From Mycolicibacter sp. MU0083 (GTDB lineage: Bacteria; Actinomycetota; Actinomycetes; Mycobacteriales; Mycobacteriaceae): a stretch of DNA of 64,000 nt. Shown piece by piece: positions 47,169-54,322 of the stretch. Position 1 is the first letter of the stretch. Each line of letters opens with the position of its first letter. A model generated the notes under the pieces. That model saw only the letters and a list, made by a program, of their open reading frames with translations, ran no database searches and was not told the origin of the DNA. The translations under genes and the position numbers were made by a program. Location of the stretch: positions 2,976,001 through 3,040,000 of the forward strand of contig NZ_OY726394.1 in the NCBI RefSeq assembly GCF_963378075.1, written 5' to 3'.

Positions 47169-47297
47169 TCACCTCCCTTCCACAGTCACCGCTGAGGGGT
47201 CTGGGCCGGTGGTGCCGGGCCGTGAGGTGCGGGGCCGGGCGACGGGCGTTTCGGTGGGCGCCGCGGTGCGGTGCCCGAGGATCGGGTCGGCGATCAT
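47169..47297 (-). CDS. Possible 42-residue protein downstream of hsp20
   Basis: An open frame of 42 residues on the hsp20 strand. ATG 47297 has GGGAGG with a 7-base spacing, a convincing ribosome binding site. The product is Pro/Thr/Arg-rich (begins MIADPILGHRTAAPTETPVA) with no recognised domain. The stop at 47169 is followed by a non-coding stretch and the 18-bp hairpin. It could be a real small gene of the hsp20 transcript or chance; composition gives little support. Confidence 0.35.
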   Translation of the reverse strand: MIADPILGHRTAAPTETPVARPRTSRPGTTGPDPSAVTVEGR

Positions 47298-47346
47298 CTG
47301 CTCGCCTCCCTCACCGCGCAGCAGGCCGACGCCCGGCCCCTTGCAA

Positions 47347-47766
47347 TCAGGCGTTGATGGCGCGTTCGCCGTGTCCGCTGGCCACCTTGATGCGGCGCGG
47401 TTTCGCCTTCTCGGCGACCGGGATGGACAGTCGCAACACGCCGTCTTGGTAGCTGGCCTGGATCTGTTCGGCGTCAAGGTTGTCGCCGAGGAAAAGCTGG
47501 CGACTGAAGACGCCCCGCGGCCGTTCGGCCGACACCATCTCGCGGTTGTGATCCAGTCCCGGGCGTTCGGCGTGGACGGTCAGCACATTGCGTTCGACAT
47601 CGAGGTTCAGCGATTCTTCGGCCACCCCGGGCAGGTCGAACTCGACGATGAACTGGTCGCCGTCGCGCCAGGCGTCCATCGGCATCACCGCCGGCCGCGC
47701 CGCGGTGCCGAACACCTGTTGTGTCCAGCGGTCGAGATCACGGAACGGGTCGGTACGCATCAACAT
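47347..47766 (-). CDS. hsp20: Hsp20/alpha-crystallin small heat-shock protein
   Basis: A 139-residue small heat-shock chaperone. The N-terminal [14 protein letters not shown] is typical of mycobacterial Hsp20; the alpha-crystallin domain covers about residues 35–130 and ends with [19 protein letters not shown]. It prevents aggregation of unfolded proteins. ATG 47766 is chosen for its match to the family, with AGGAGG 8 bases upstream; ATG 47769 is also possible. It diverges from a MerR-type regulator, with a good sigma-70-like promoter and an inverted repeat between them. Confidence 0.92.
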   Translation of the reverse strand: MLMRTDPFRDLDRWTQQVFGTAARPAVMPMDAWRDGDQFIVEFDLPGVAEESLNLDVERNVLTVHAERPGLDHNREMVSAERPRGVFSRQLFLGDNLDAEQIQASYQDGVLRLSIPVAEKAKPRRIKVASGHGERAINA

Positions 47767-47796
47767 CATCTCCACCTCCTAGGTATGCAGCAGATC

Positions 47797-47818
47797 ATCT
47801 ATGTCCGCTGTCATAGAT
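47797..47818. promoter_or_regulatory. Inverted-repeat operator in the hsp20/MerR intergenic region
   Basis: ATCTATG at 47797–47803 and CATAGAT at 47812–47818 are perfect reverse complements 8 bases apart. The repeat covers the expected hsp20 transcription start (about 47815), so a bound MerR/HspR-type repressor would block it. It differs from the HspR HAIR consensus (CTTGAGT-N7-ACTCAAG). Confidence 0.6.
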
Positions 47819-47821
47819 TTT

Positions 47822-47850
47822 TATATAGCACCGATGGTAGTTTCGTGCAA
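47822..47850 (-). promoter_or_regulatory. Sigma-70-type promoter of hsp20
   Basis: Reverse strand TTGCAC (47850–47845), exactly 17 bases, then TATATA (47827–47822). This is a strong housekeeping-type promoter and contrasts with the SigF-type promoters around it. Confidence 0.65.
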
Positions 47851-47895
47851 GAGAGACGGAGTGGATGTCCGACGACCAACGGAAGCAATGCTGTG

Positions 47896-48306
47896 ATGGA
47901 AGAGATGAGTGCCCGTGCAGGGCTTGGGGTGTACGGCATCTCGGTGGCCGCCGAGTTGTCCGGTATCGGTCCGCAGACCTTGCGCCTCTACGAGAGCCGC
48001 GGTCTGCTGACCCCGGCGCGTACCGCGGGCGGTACGCGCCGCTACAGCGATGACGACATCGCCCGACTGCGGCGGATCACGGAACTGGTGAATATCGGCA
48101 TCAACGTGGCCGGCATCGGGGAGATCCTCGACCTCGAAGCCCGCAACGCCCGACTGGTGTCTGACAACAACAGGCTGGAATCCGACAACACCCGGCTGCG
48201 GTCCGACAACAGTCGGCTGAAATCGGACTATGCCCTGCTCGTCGCCGAACGCGCAAAGCGCTCGGCCTCGGGCAGAGCACGAACCCCGAAACAGAAGGGG
48301 TCATGA
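47896..48306 (+). CDS. MerR-family (HspR-like) transcriptional regulator with heptad-repeat tail
   Basis: A 136-residue regulator. Residues about 12–85 are the MerR winged helix (VYGISVAAELSGIGPQTLRLYESRGLL, then GGTRRYSDDDIARLRRI), the HspR branch. Residues about 93–122 are four perfect seven-residue repeats of the form RLxSDNx, a leucine-zipper-like coiled coil for dimerisation. No cysteine metal site is present. It is divergent from hsp20 and likely represses it through the repeat at 47797. ATG 47896 is used; GTG 47893 and ATG 47905 are in frame. Confidence 0.85.
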   Translation: MEEMSARAGLGVYGISVAAELSGIGPQTLRLYESRGLLTPARTAGGTRRYSDDDIARLRRITELVNIGINVAGIGEILDLEARNARLVSDNNRLESDNTRLRSDNSRLKSDYALLVAERAKRSASGRARTPKQKGS

Positions 48307-48349
48307 CGCTCAACGCCGTGGCGACGCCCGTCGAGGCGCTCGCCCCGCG

Positions 48350-48577
48350 CTATGTATCTCCCCCGGGATCCGCGTCGGCACGGCGATGCGGCGCGTCCCG
48401 TCGCCGATGGCTGGTATCGCACAGCGGGTAGTTGCGGCTGCGGCCGCACGCACAGATCGCCACCATGAAACGATCCGATTCCACGACACCGTCGGGGGTT
48501 TCGATCCGCACCGGCCCGGCGACCAGGACCGGGCCGTTGCGGACCGGCTGCACCACCCGTGGTCGCTGCTCGGTCAC
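48350..48577 (-). CDS. CDGSH-type iron-sulfur domain protein
   Basis: A 75-residue protein with the CDGSH-type 2Fe-2S motif: ICACGRSRNYPLCDTSH, giving C-x-C-x(8)-C and the His ligand. It starts at GTG 48577, which overlaps the stop of the methyltransferase gene (GTGA). Small CDGSH proteins carry a redox-active, labile cluster. It is the last gene of the TPP enzyme/methyltransferase/CDGSH operon. The tail (HRRRDAPHRRADADPGGDT) is basic. Confidence 0.82.
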   Translation of the reverse strand: MTEQRPRVVQPVRNGPVLVAGPVRIETPDGVVESDRFMVAICACGRSRNYPLCDTSHRRRDAPHRRADADPGGDT

Positions 48578-49266
48578 GGCTTGTCCGCCCGGATGACCAC
48601 CAGCTGTTCCACCCGGCAACCGGCCGCCACCCGGCCGGTCTGTTCCAGCCAAGCGGCGTGCGCGGTGAGGACCGGCCCGAACGGGATGTGCCGGCTGGCG
48701 GCGATCTCGACCGACAAACCCGATCCACGCAACGTCTGCACGGAGCGTACGACGTCGGCGAGAGCGGATTGCACGAGCAGCAGCGCACCACCGCTGCGCA
48801 GCAATGCCGGTGCCGCTCGGCAAAGGGGGTCGAGCACGATCCGTCCGTCGATGCCCCCGTTCCACGACTGCTCCGGACCGTCTGCCGCGGCAACCGGGCC
48901 GACGTCGGGCGGCGAGGGCACATAGGGCGGATTGGCTACGACGAGGTCGAACGGGGCGTAACGCAGCGCACCGCTCCAGGGGCCCTGCCTGACCGTCACG
49001 TCCACGCCGGCTGCCCGCGCATTCTGCCGAGCGCAGTGCACCGCACGCGGGCAGATATCGAACGCGGTGACACTGTCCGCGCCCAACTCGGCCGCCGCGA
49101 TCGCCGCCACACCGCTCCCGGTGCACAGGTCCAGCACCCTGGCCCCGGGCACCAGGCCGGACTCGTCCATTGCCTCGATAAGCAGATCCGAATCTTCTTG
49201 GGGGGCATAGACACCGTCCAGATACGGCGGCCGACGGCGCAACGGGTAGGGCACACCTACGGTCAT
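48574..49266 (-). CDS. HemK-like class I SAM-dependent methyltransferase
   Basis: A 230-residue methyltransferase. The SAM site VLDLCTGSGVAAIAAAELGA and the catalytic NPPYVPSPPD are intact, the combination seen in enzymes that methylate glutamine or other amide nitrogens (release-factor methylase, Mtq2-like). It lacks the N-terminal substrate domain of PrmC. Start ATG 49266 is 6 bases after the TPP gene; the stop overlaps the CDGSH gene. The target is unknown. Confidence 0.82.
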   Translation of the reverse strand: MTVGVPYPLRRRPPYLDGVYAPQEDSDLLIEAMDESGLVPGARVLDLCTGSGVAAIAAAELGADSVTAFDICPRAVHCARQNARAAGVDVTVRQGPWSGALRYAPFDLVVANPPYVPSPPDVGPVAAADGPEQSWNGGIDGRIVLDPLCRAAPALLRSGGALLLVQSALADVVRSVQTLRGSGLSVEIAASRHIPFGPVLTAHAAWLEQTGRVAAGCRVEQLVVIRADKP

Positions 49267-49272
49267 CGGCGT

Positions 49273-51093
49273 CTACCCGCCGTTCTTGCTACGGATACCG
49301 CGCACCGATTGTCTGGCCGATTCGGTGAACTCGTGCATCTTCTGCTTGGCGCCCTTGGTGACCACAGCGACCCGGTCCGGGTCTTTGAGCATCGCCTTGG
49401 CCGTGTTCTTGGCGATCATCGTCTCGATGTGCGGCGGGACCGGAGGAACACCCGGATCGACGACCACTTCGAGCACCACCGGCCCGGGTGCTGCCAGCGC
49501 CTCATCCCAGGCTTGACCGATCGTGTCCGGACTGTCGCACCGAATCCCGGTCAGCCCGAGTAGTCGGGCGAATTCGGCGTAGGGCACGTCCGGGATCATC
49601 TGCGAATCTTCGAATTTGGGCTCACCGCCCATCGCCCGCTGCTCCCAGGTCACCTGATTGAGGTCCTGGTTGTTGAAGACGCAGAAGATCAACGGTCCGT
49701 CGGACAACCGGTCGTGATAACGCTTGACCGTGATCATCTCGGCCATGCCGTTCATCTGGAAGACCCCATCACCGACGACGGCGATCACCGGCCGATCGGG
49801 TCGGGCGAGTTTGGCGCTGATCGCATACGGGGTCCCCGGTCCCATGGTCGCGAGGTTCCCGGCCAGGGAGGCCGCCATACCGCGTCGCAGCCGCAGGTGC
49901 CGCGCCCACCAGTTGGCGACCGATCCCGCATCGGTGGTGACGACGGCGTCGTCGGGCAGACGTTTGGAGAGTTCGTGCACCACCAGTTCGGGGTTGAGCG
50001 GGCTGGCCTTGTCGTGTGCCCGGTCGTCGAGCACCCGCCACCAGGTTTCGACTTCGCTCTCGATCTTTCGCCGCCAAGACCGGTCTTTCTTTCGGCTGAG
50101 CAGCGGAATCAGTTCGGCAAGTGTGTCCTTGGAGTCGCCGATCAGGTTGGCCTGCACCGGGTACCGCACCCCGATCATCCGGCCGTCATGGTTGATCTCC
50201 ACTCCTCGGGCCTGCCCTTCCTCGGGCAGCCACTCTGCGTAGGGAAAGCTGGTGCCGATCATGAACAGGGTGTCGGCGCCCGACATCATCGCTTCGCTGG
50301 CCGTCGAACCCAGCAGGCCGATGGGTCCGGTCACATAGGGCAATTCGTCCGGTAGCGCCGCGCGCCCCAGCGACGTCTTGGCCACCCCCGCGCCGAGCAG
50401 GTCGGCGGCCTCGACCACTTCGTCGGCGGCGTCGGCGGCTCCCGCGCCGACCAGGATCGCGACCTTCTCGCCCTCGTTGAGGATCTCGGCGGCTTTGCGC
50501 AGTTCGGTCAGCGGTGGAACCATCCGCGGTTTGGTCCATCCGACACTGCTGAAGACCGCGCCGTGTTGCCGCGGTGGCGAGGTGACCGCTTCCTCCTCGG
50601 CGACGTCCTCGGGAAGGATGATGGTGGCCACCGTTCGGTTCGTCAGCGCCACCTTGCAGGCCCGGTCCACCAGATGGCGGGCCTGAGCCGGTGCCATGCA
50701 GGTCTGGACGAAGTCCGACGAGACGTCCTTGTACAGCGAGTTCGGATCGATCTCCTGCTGGAAGGCCGCTCCCAGCGACATCCGCTTCTGCTGACCGACG
50801 ATCGCGACCACCGGCTGATGGTCGAGTTTGGCGTCATAGAGCCCGTTGAGCAGGTGGATCGCGCCTCCGCCCGAAGTGGCGAGGCAGCAGCCCAGTTCGC
50901 CGGTGAACTTCGCGTGGCCGGTGGCCATGAACGCCGCCATCTCTTCGTGGCGCGGCTGGATGAGCTCGGGGTCTCCCCCGGCTCGGTCCAAGGCGCCGAT
51001 CATCGACAGAATCCCGTCACCGGGATAGCCGAAAATCCGGTGCACCCCCCACTGACGGAGCCTATCGAGGATGAAGTCCGCGGTTTTCGGCAT
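49273..51093 (-). CDS. Thiamine-pyrophosphate-dependent enzyme, pyruvate oxidase/dehydrogenase (PoxB-like)
   Basis: A 606-residue protein of the acetolactate synthase/pyruvate oxidase superfamily. The catalytic Glu is in RHEEMAAFMA, the central FAD/structural domain follows, and the C-terminal TPP motif is GDGVFQMNGMAEM ending at VFNNQD. The chain ends in a charged tail. PoxB-like enzymes oxidise pyruvate to acetate, passing electrons to quinones in stationary phase, which fits the SigF-type promoter upstream. The substrate is inferred from similarity only. First gene of a three-gene operon. Confidence 0.85.
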   Translation of the reverse strand: MPKTADFILDRLRQWGVHRIFGYPGDGILSMIGALDRAGGDPELIQPRHEEMAAFMATGHAKFTGELGCCLATSGGGAIHLLNGLYDAKLDHQPVVAIVGQQKRMSLGAAFQQEIDPNSLYKDVSSDFVQTCMAPAQARHLVDRACKVALTNRTVATIILPEDVAEEEAVTSPPRQHGAVFSSVGWTKPRMVPPLTELRKAAEILNEGEKVAILVGAGAADAADEVVEAADLLGAGVAKTSLGRAALPDELPYVTGPIGLLGSTASEAMMSGADTLFMIGTSFPYAEWLPEEGQARGVEINHDGRMIGVRYPVQANLIGDSKDTLAELIPLLSRKKDRSWRRKIESEVETWWRVLDDRAHDKASPLNPELVVHELSKRLPDDAVVTTDAGSVANWWARHLRLRRGMAASLAGNLATMGPGTPYAISAKLARPDRPVIAVVGDGVFQMNGMAEMITVKRYHDRLSDGPLIFCVFNNQDLNQVTWEQRAMGGEPKFEDSQMIPDVPYAEFARLLGLTGIRCDSPDTIGQAWDEALAAPGPVVLEVVVDPGVPPVPPHIETMIAKNTAKAMLKDPDRVAVVTKGAKQKMHEFTESARQSVRGIRSKNGG

Positions 51094-51120
51094 TAGTTGC
51101 TCCCTTCGACACGGACACGG

Positions 51121-51145
51121 TTACCCGCCACCGGTTTGCTCAAAC
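51121..51145 (-). promoter_or_regulatory. SigF-type promoter of the TPP enzyme operon
   Basis: Reverse strand GTTT (51145–51142), 15-base spacer, GGGTAA (51126–51121). A leader of about 20 bases with GAAGGGAG follows to the ATG at 51093. Confidence 0.7.
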
Positions 51146-51282
51146 GGCGGGATCCACCGGCGGTGTGCCACCTCCGGCAATAGCGGTGCCGGCCACTCCG
51201 ACGCCGTCGACACACGCGGGTAAGCCTCGAACCGCCGGTCGCGCCCAGCCGCGTGCCGGCGTCGGCCATGGGCGGGACACGG

Positions 51283-51312
51283 GTGTGGCCCGGTCCGAGG
51301 ACCGGGCCACAC
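51283..51312. terminator. GC-rich hairpin after the MPT63-like gene
   Basis: GTGTGGCCCGGTCC at 51283–51296 pairs perfectly with 51299–51312, two bases apart (four-base loop in practice). It is 11 bases beyond the stop of the MPT63-like gene on the reverse strand and thus a probable terminator for it. The rest of 51146–51282 holds nothing recognised. Confidence 0.65.
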
Positions 51313-51323
51313 TCGGTTCACAG

Positions 51324-51803
51324 TCAGGCTTTGCTGGACCAGATCAGCACGTCCTGAACTCCGTCGTTGTAGACCACCCCGTCGGGGGGTGCGCCGGTGA
51401 CATCGAAGTACACCTTGCCGCTGGCCTGCTGACCCTGAACGATCGGTTCCGGATTGATGCCGCCGGGAGTGGGCACCGTATTGATCACCCGATATGTCTT
51501 GCTGTCCGCGGCCCTGGCGTTGAAGTCGGCGACCAGGGGCGTCACGGTGCCCCGGTCGGCGCGCGCCGTCACGTCAGCTTGGTACAGCGTGCCCTGAGGC
51601 TGGTAGCCGGGAATGACGATGTTTGCCGGGCCCAGGTTGCTCACGGTGTAGGACGTGGCCATCGCCCCGTCGTCGAGTTGCTCGGTGGCGCCGAACGGCC
51701 GAATCGCCGGATCCGCGTGAGCGGCGGCCGCGGAGAGAACGCCGAACGCGGCGATACCCGCTGCACCTACGGCCGTCTTGGCGGCAGTCTTGGAGAACTT
51801 CAC
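51324..51803 (-). CDS. mpt63: MPT63-family secreted immunogenic protein
   Basis: A 159-residue secreted protein with a Sec signal peptide ending AAAAHADP (cleavage after HA). The mature part, about 129 residues, has the immunoglobulin-like beta-sandwich sequence of MPT63 (ATEQLDDGAMATSYTVSNLGP, VNTV-like, GKVYFDVTGAPPDGVVYNDG). MPT63 is a major secreted antigen of unknown function in M. tuberculosis. Start GTG 51803 has GAGGGG upstream. It is not adjacent to known partners. Confidence 0.88.
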   Translation of the reverse strand: MKFSKTAAKTAVGAAGIAAFGVLSAAAAHADPAIRPFGATEQLDDGAMATSYTVSNLGPANIVIPGYQPQGTLYQADVTARADRGTVTPLVADFNARAADSKTYRVINTVPTPGGINPEPIVQGQQASGKVYFDVTGAPPDGVVYNDGVQDVLIWSSKA

Positions 51804-52082
51804 GTCGTACCCCTCTCGTCGAGTTCAGGAACCCGTGGATCGGTCCACTTTGCTGGAACCGACACCGCGGTGTCGATCGCGTACCCAGGAACAGCGACAT
51901 AAAAACCGATCTGGTTGCGTGGTGCGCCGGAATTGTGGATAGTTACGCAAGCTCGGGCGTTCAGCAGACAGCGCCGGTCGGGACCGTCCGTGCAACCCTC
52001 CTGCGATTCCAGACCGCGGCATCGTCCGCCGGCTCTGGAGTCACCTCATACTGTCGGTCAAGTACGAGAAAGCGGGTGCGCG

Positions 52083-52745
52083 TTGACTGGTGTCGACATC
52101 CCCTCTCCGATGCCCGTGGGCGGCAATGCCGATGATCACCCCGACGCAGATCTGGCCGTCTTGGGTGAGCCGCAACGCGTCGGACGGTTCCGGTACTGGC
52201 TCGCCGATCGACGTTGGGAATGGTCCGACACGGTAGCCCGGATGCATGGCTATGAACCGGATGCGGTCGTGCCGAGTACCGAACTGCTGCTCCAGCACAA
52301 ACACCCCGAAGACCGTGCCCAGGTGGCAGAGGTCCTGAAGCGAGTGGTCGAGGGCGAACCGTTCAGCAGCCGACACCGGATCGTCGACACCTCCGGTCAA
52401 GTCCACTGGGTGATCGTGGTCGGCGACCGCATGCTCGACGACGAGGGCTGCGCGCTCGGCACCGCAGGTTTCTACGTCGACGTCAGTGATGTGCTGCAAG
52501 CCGACATCAGTGCCGGAGTCTCCGAGGTCGCGCAGTCGCGTGCGGTGATCGAACAGGCCAAGGGCGTACTGATGGTCGCGTACGGGATCTCAGCCGAGCG
52601 GGCGTTCGACATCCTGGTGTGGCGTTCGCAGGAGACCAACATCAAGGTGCGCGATCTGGCGGCCCGTTTCCTGGCTGCTTTCACCGGCAGATTGCCCAGC
52701 GACGTGTTGTCCGATCTGGACCACACACTTTTGACCGTGTCTTAG
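52083..52745 (+). CDS. PAS-ANTAR domain antitermination-type regulator
   Basis: A 220-residue protein: PAS domain about residues 30–130 (RVGRFRYWLADRRWEWSDTVARMHGYEPD; HRIVDTSGQVHWVIVVGDR), then an ANTAR RNA-binding domain (VIEQAKGVLMVAYGISAERAFDILVWRSQETNIKVRDLAARFL). ANTAR proteins bind paired RNA hairpins to prevent termination. The start TTG 52083 is a weak call; ATG 52110 is in frame. The PAS domain could sense a ligand or redox state. Converges on the GAF-ANTAR gene. The 279 bases upstream (51804–52082) are non-coding. Confidence 0.8.
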   Translation: MTGVDIPSPMPVGGNADDHPDADLAVLGEPQRVGRFRYWLADRRWEWSDTVARMHGYEPDAVVPSTELLLQHKHPEDRAQVAEVLKRVVEGEPFSSRHRIVDTSGQVHWVIVVGDRMLDDEGCALGTAGFYVDVSDVLQADISAGVSEVAQSRAVIEQAKGVLMVAYGISAERAFDILVWRSQETNIKVRDLAARFLAAFTGRLPSDVLSDLDHTLLTVS

Positions 52746-52778
52746 GGCCACGTCCGGAGTCGGATCGTCGGTACTGGA

Positions 52779-53480
52779 TCACTTGCCGCGGCGACCACTG
52801 CTCACCAGTTCCTGGGCGACCTCTGCCAGCGGAACATTCGAGGATTGGGACAAGTGCTTGAGCAGTTCGAAGGCTTGCAGTGCGTCGATGTCGAACCTCT
52901 CCATGAGCATCCCTTTGGCCTGACCGATCACGTCGCGAGAGGCCAACGCGCTTCGGAACTGCTCGTCGCGACGAACCATGTGCCACGCAAGCGCGGCGTG
53001 GGTGGCCAGCGTCAAACCCAGCTCCACCGCGTCGTCGTCGAATGCCCCGGCGGTGTGAGCGTAGAAGTTCAGGGCGCCGGTAGTCCCCTCGCCGGTGAAT
53101 ATCTCGAACGCCAGTATGGATCGGATCGGTGTCGTAGCGGAGACCTCCCGGCAATAGGATGGCCAGCGGTCCTCGGAGTCAACGTCGTCCAACCGTACGA
53201 CGTGATGCTTCCACGCCGCGGCCAGACACGGCCCTTCTCGGTGGCGCCGCTGGATATCGTCCAGCACGACCGGGTATGAGTCTGTGGCAGATAACGTTTG
53301 AACATCGCCCTCCGAGGTGGCGAGCGTTACGCCGGCGTGTTGCGCACAGGTCATATGCGCCAGCAGGTTAGCGACCATCTCATCGAGTGCACCGTCGGAA
53401 TCCGTATGCGACCGCCGATTCAGGGTGCGCACCAGATCCGCTACATCGCGCATCATGTCGTCGCGGCCCGCCAACGTCAT
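52779..53480 (-). CDS. GAF-ANTAR domain regulator
   Basis: A 233-residue protein: GAF domain about residues 20–165 (LLAHMTCAQHAGVTLAT; ATTPIRSILAFEIF; LNFYAHTAGAFDDD), then a C-terminal ANTAR domain (VIGQAKGMLMERFDIDALQAFELLKHLSQSSNVPLAEVAQEL). The GAF part may sense a small ligand, and the ANTAR part binds RNA. It converges tail to tail with the PAS-ANTAR gene, 33 bases apart. ATG 53480 is chosen with GGAGCGAAG upstream. Confidence 0.82.
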   Translation of the reverse strand: MTLAGRDDMMRDVADLVRTLNRRSHTDSDGALDEMVANLLAHMTCAQHAGVTLATSEGDVQTLSATDSYPVVLDDIQRRHREGPCLAAAWKHHVVRLDDVDSEDRWPSYCREVSATTPIRSILAFEIFTGEGTTGALNFYAHTAGAFDDDAVELGLTLATHAALAWHMVRRDEQFRSALASRDVIGQAKGMLMERFDIDALQAFELLKHLSQSSNVPLAEVAQELVSSGRRGK

Positions 53481-53873
53481 GCCTTCGCTCCGCCCCTGCA
53501 CCTACGGGTGATGGGTACATCGTCCTACCATCCGCCGCACGGGGCAACCGTTTCGCTGCTATCGCCGCCAGTCGGACGGCGGAAACACCGTAGTCGGCCG
53601 CTCCCTCAAGCCACGGGGCTGCAACCGTGGAAAGCATCCGTCAAACGCGCTGCGGCACGAACGATTCAGCCGCCGCCGTGAAGGCGCCGTTACCGAATCG
53701 TTGCAGAGCCACGTGGATCGGCGTAGGTTCGTAGAAAGGTTGAGTTCACAGCCACCCGGAAGACGCGTCACCCACGCTAGCCAGGGAGGCCCACTCCCTG
53801 CATCTCATCCGTGAAGGTGTAACTCGCATCGACGCGATCCCACAGTACGAGTTTCGACTGATGGAGTCATCCA
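53481..53873. other. GAF-ANTAR/STAS B divergent intergenic region with conserved hairpin
   Basis: A 393-base non-coding region. At 53738–53753 GGTTGAGTTCACAGCC repeats the leader hairpin of STAS A (5-bp stem with one wobble, loop AGUUCA; one base differs). Further down both leaders share a stretch that ends CTGATGGAG before the start. For GAF-ANTAR only a weak SigF-like match (GGTT, GGTAGG) was seen, not called. The 53559–53737 part holds no gene. Confidence 0.5.
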
Positions 53874-54317
53874 ATGCCAGCTTTGAAAGCCGTCGGGGCG
53901 ATATCGCCGACGACCCGAATAGACAGTCTCCCCCCGTCCGATACCTGGGCAAGCCGCACCGCTCGCTCCGTCACGCGCTGGGGGCGCTCCGGTGCCGTGA
54001 TCAGCGTCGCGGGTGAACTCGACGCGTCCAACGCCGAGCAGCTCACCGACTACGTGCAACGCTGCGCGGACTACTGCGAATGGCTGGTCCTTGACCTCAA
54101 TGAACTGGAATTCATGGGAACCGCGGGCTTTTCAGCGTTGAAGACCATCACCGAGCGATGCGCCCAGGCCATGATCTACTGCACCACGGTGTCGGGCGTC
54201 GCGGTCGCTCGGCTCTTGCGAATCTGCGACCCCGCCAATACCGTGCCGACGGCACCGTCGGTGGCGGTTGCCCTGGGAGCAGTGCAGGGGTTACGGCCGG
54301 CCCAGCAGGTCCTTTAG
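53874..54317 (+). CDS. STAS-domain anti-anti-sigma-factor-like protein (paralogue B)
   Basis: A 147-residue STAS protein. The core GAVISVAGELDASNAEQLTDY and LVLDLNELEFMGTAGFSAL matches paralogue A closely, including the WGRSGAV and LLRICDP blocks. The Thr in G-T-A-G replaces the usual phospho-Ser. ATG 53874 has GGAG 7 bases upstream. It is divergent from GAF-ANTAR and convergent with the MFS gene, 5 bases apart. It probably binds an anti-sigma kinase not in the window. Confidence 0.85.
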   Translation: MPALKAVGAISPTTRIDSLPPSDTWASRTARSVTRWGRSGAVISVAGELDASNAEQLTDYVQRCADYCEWLVLDLNELEFMGTAGFSALKTITERCAQAMIYCTTVSGVAVARLLRICDPANTVPTAPSVAVALGAVQGLRPAQQVL

Positions 54318-54322
54318 CTCCA

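Noticed and set aside
51804..51840. GTTC-N16-GGGTAC just before the MPT63-like gene, resembling a SigF promoter.
   Set aside because: The -10 would end only 3 bases before the GTG start, so transcription would begin inside the gene; the GAGGGG part is better read as its ribosome binding site.
53480..53560. GGTT-N16-GGTAGG upstream of the GAF-ANTAR gene as a SigF promoter.
   Set aside because: The -10 element matches the consensus poorly and is out of register; not strong enough to list.
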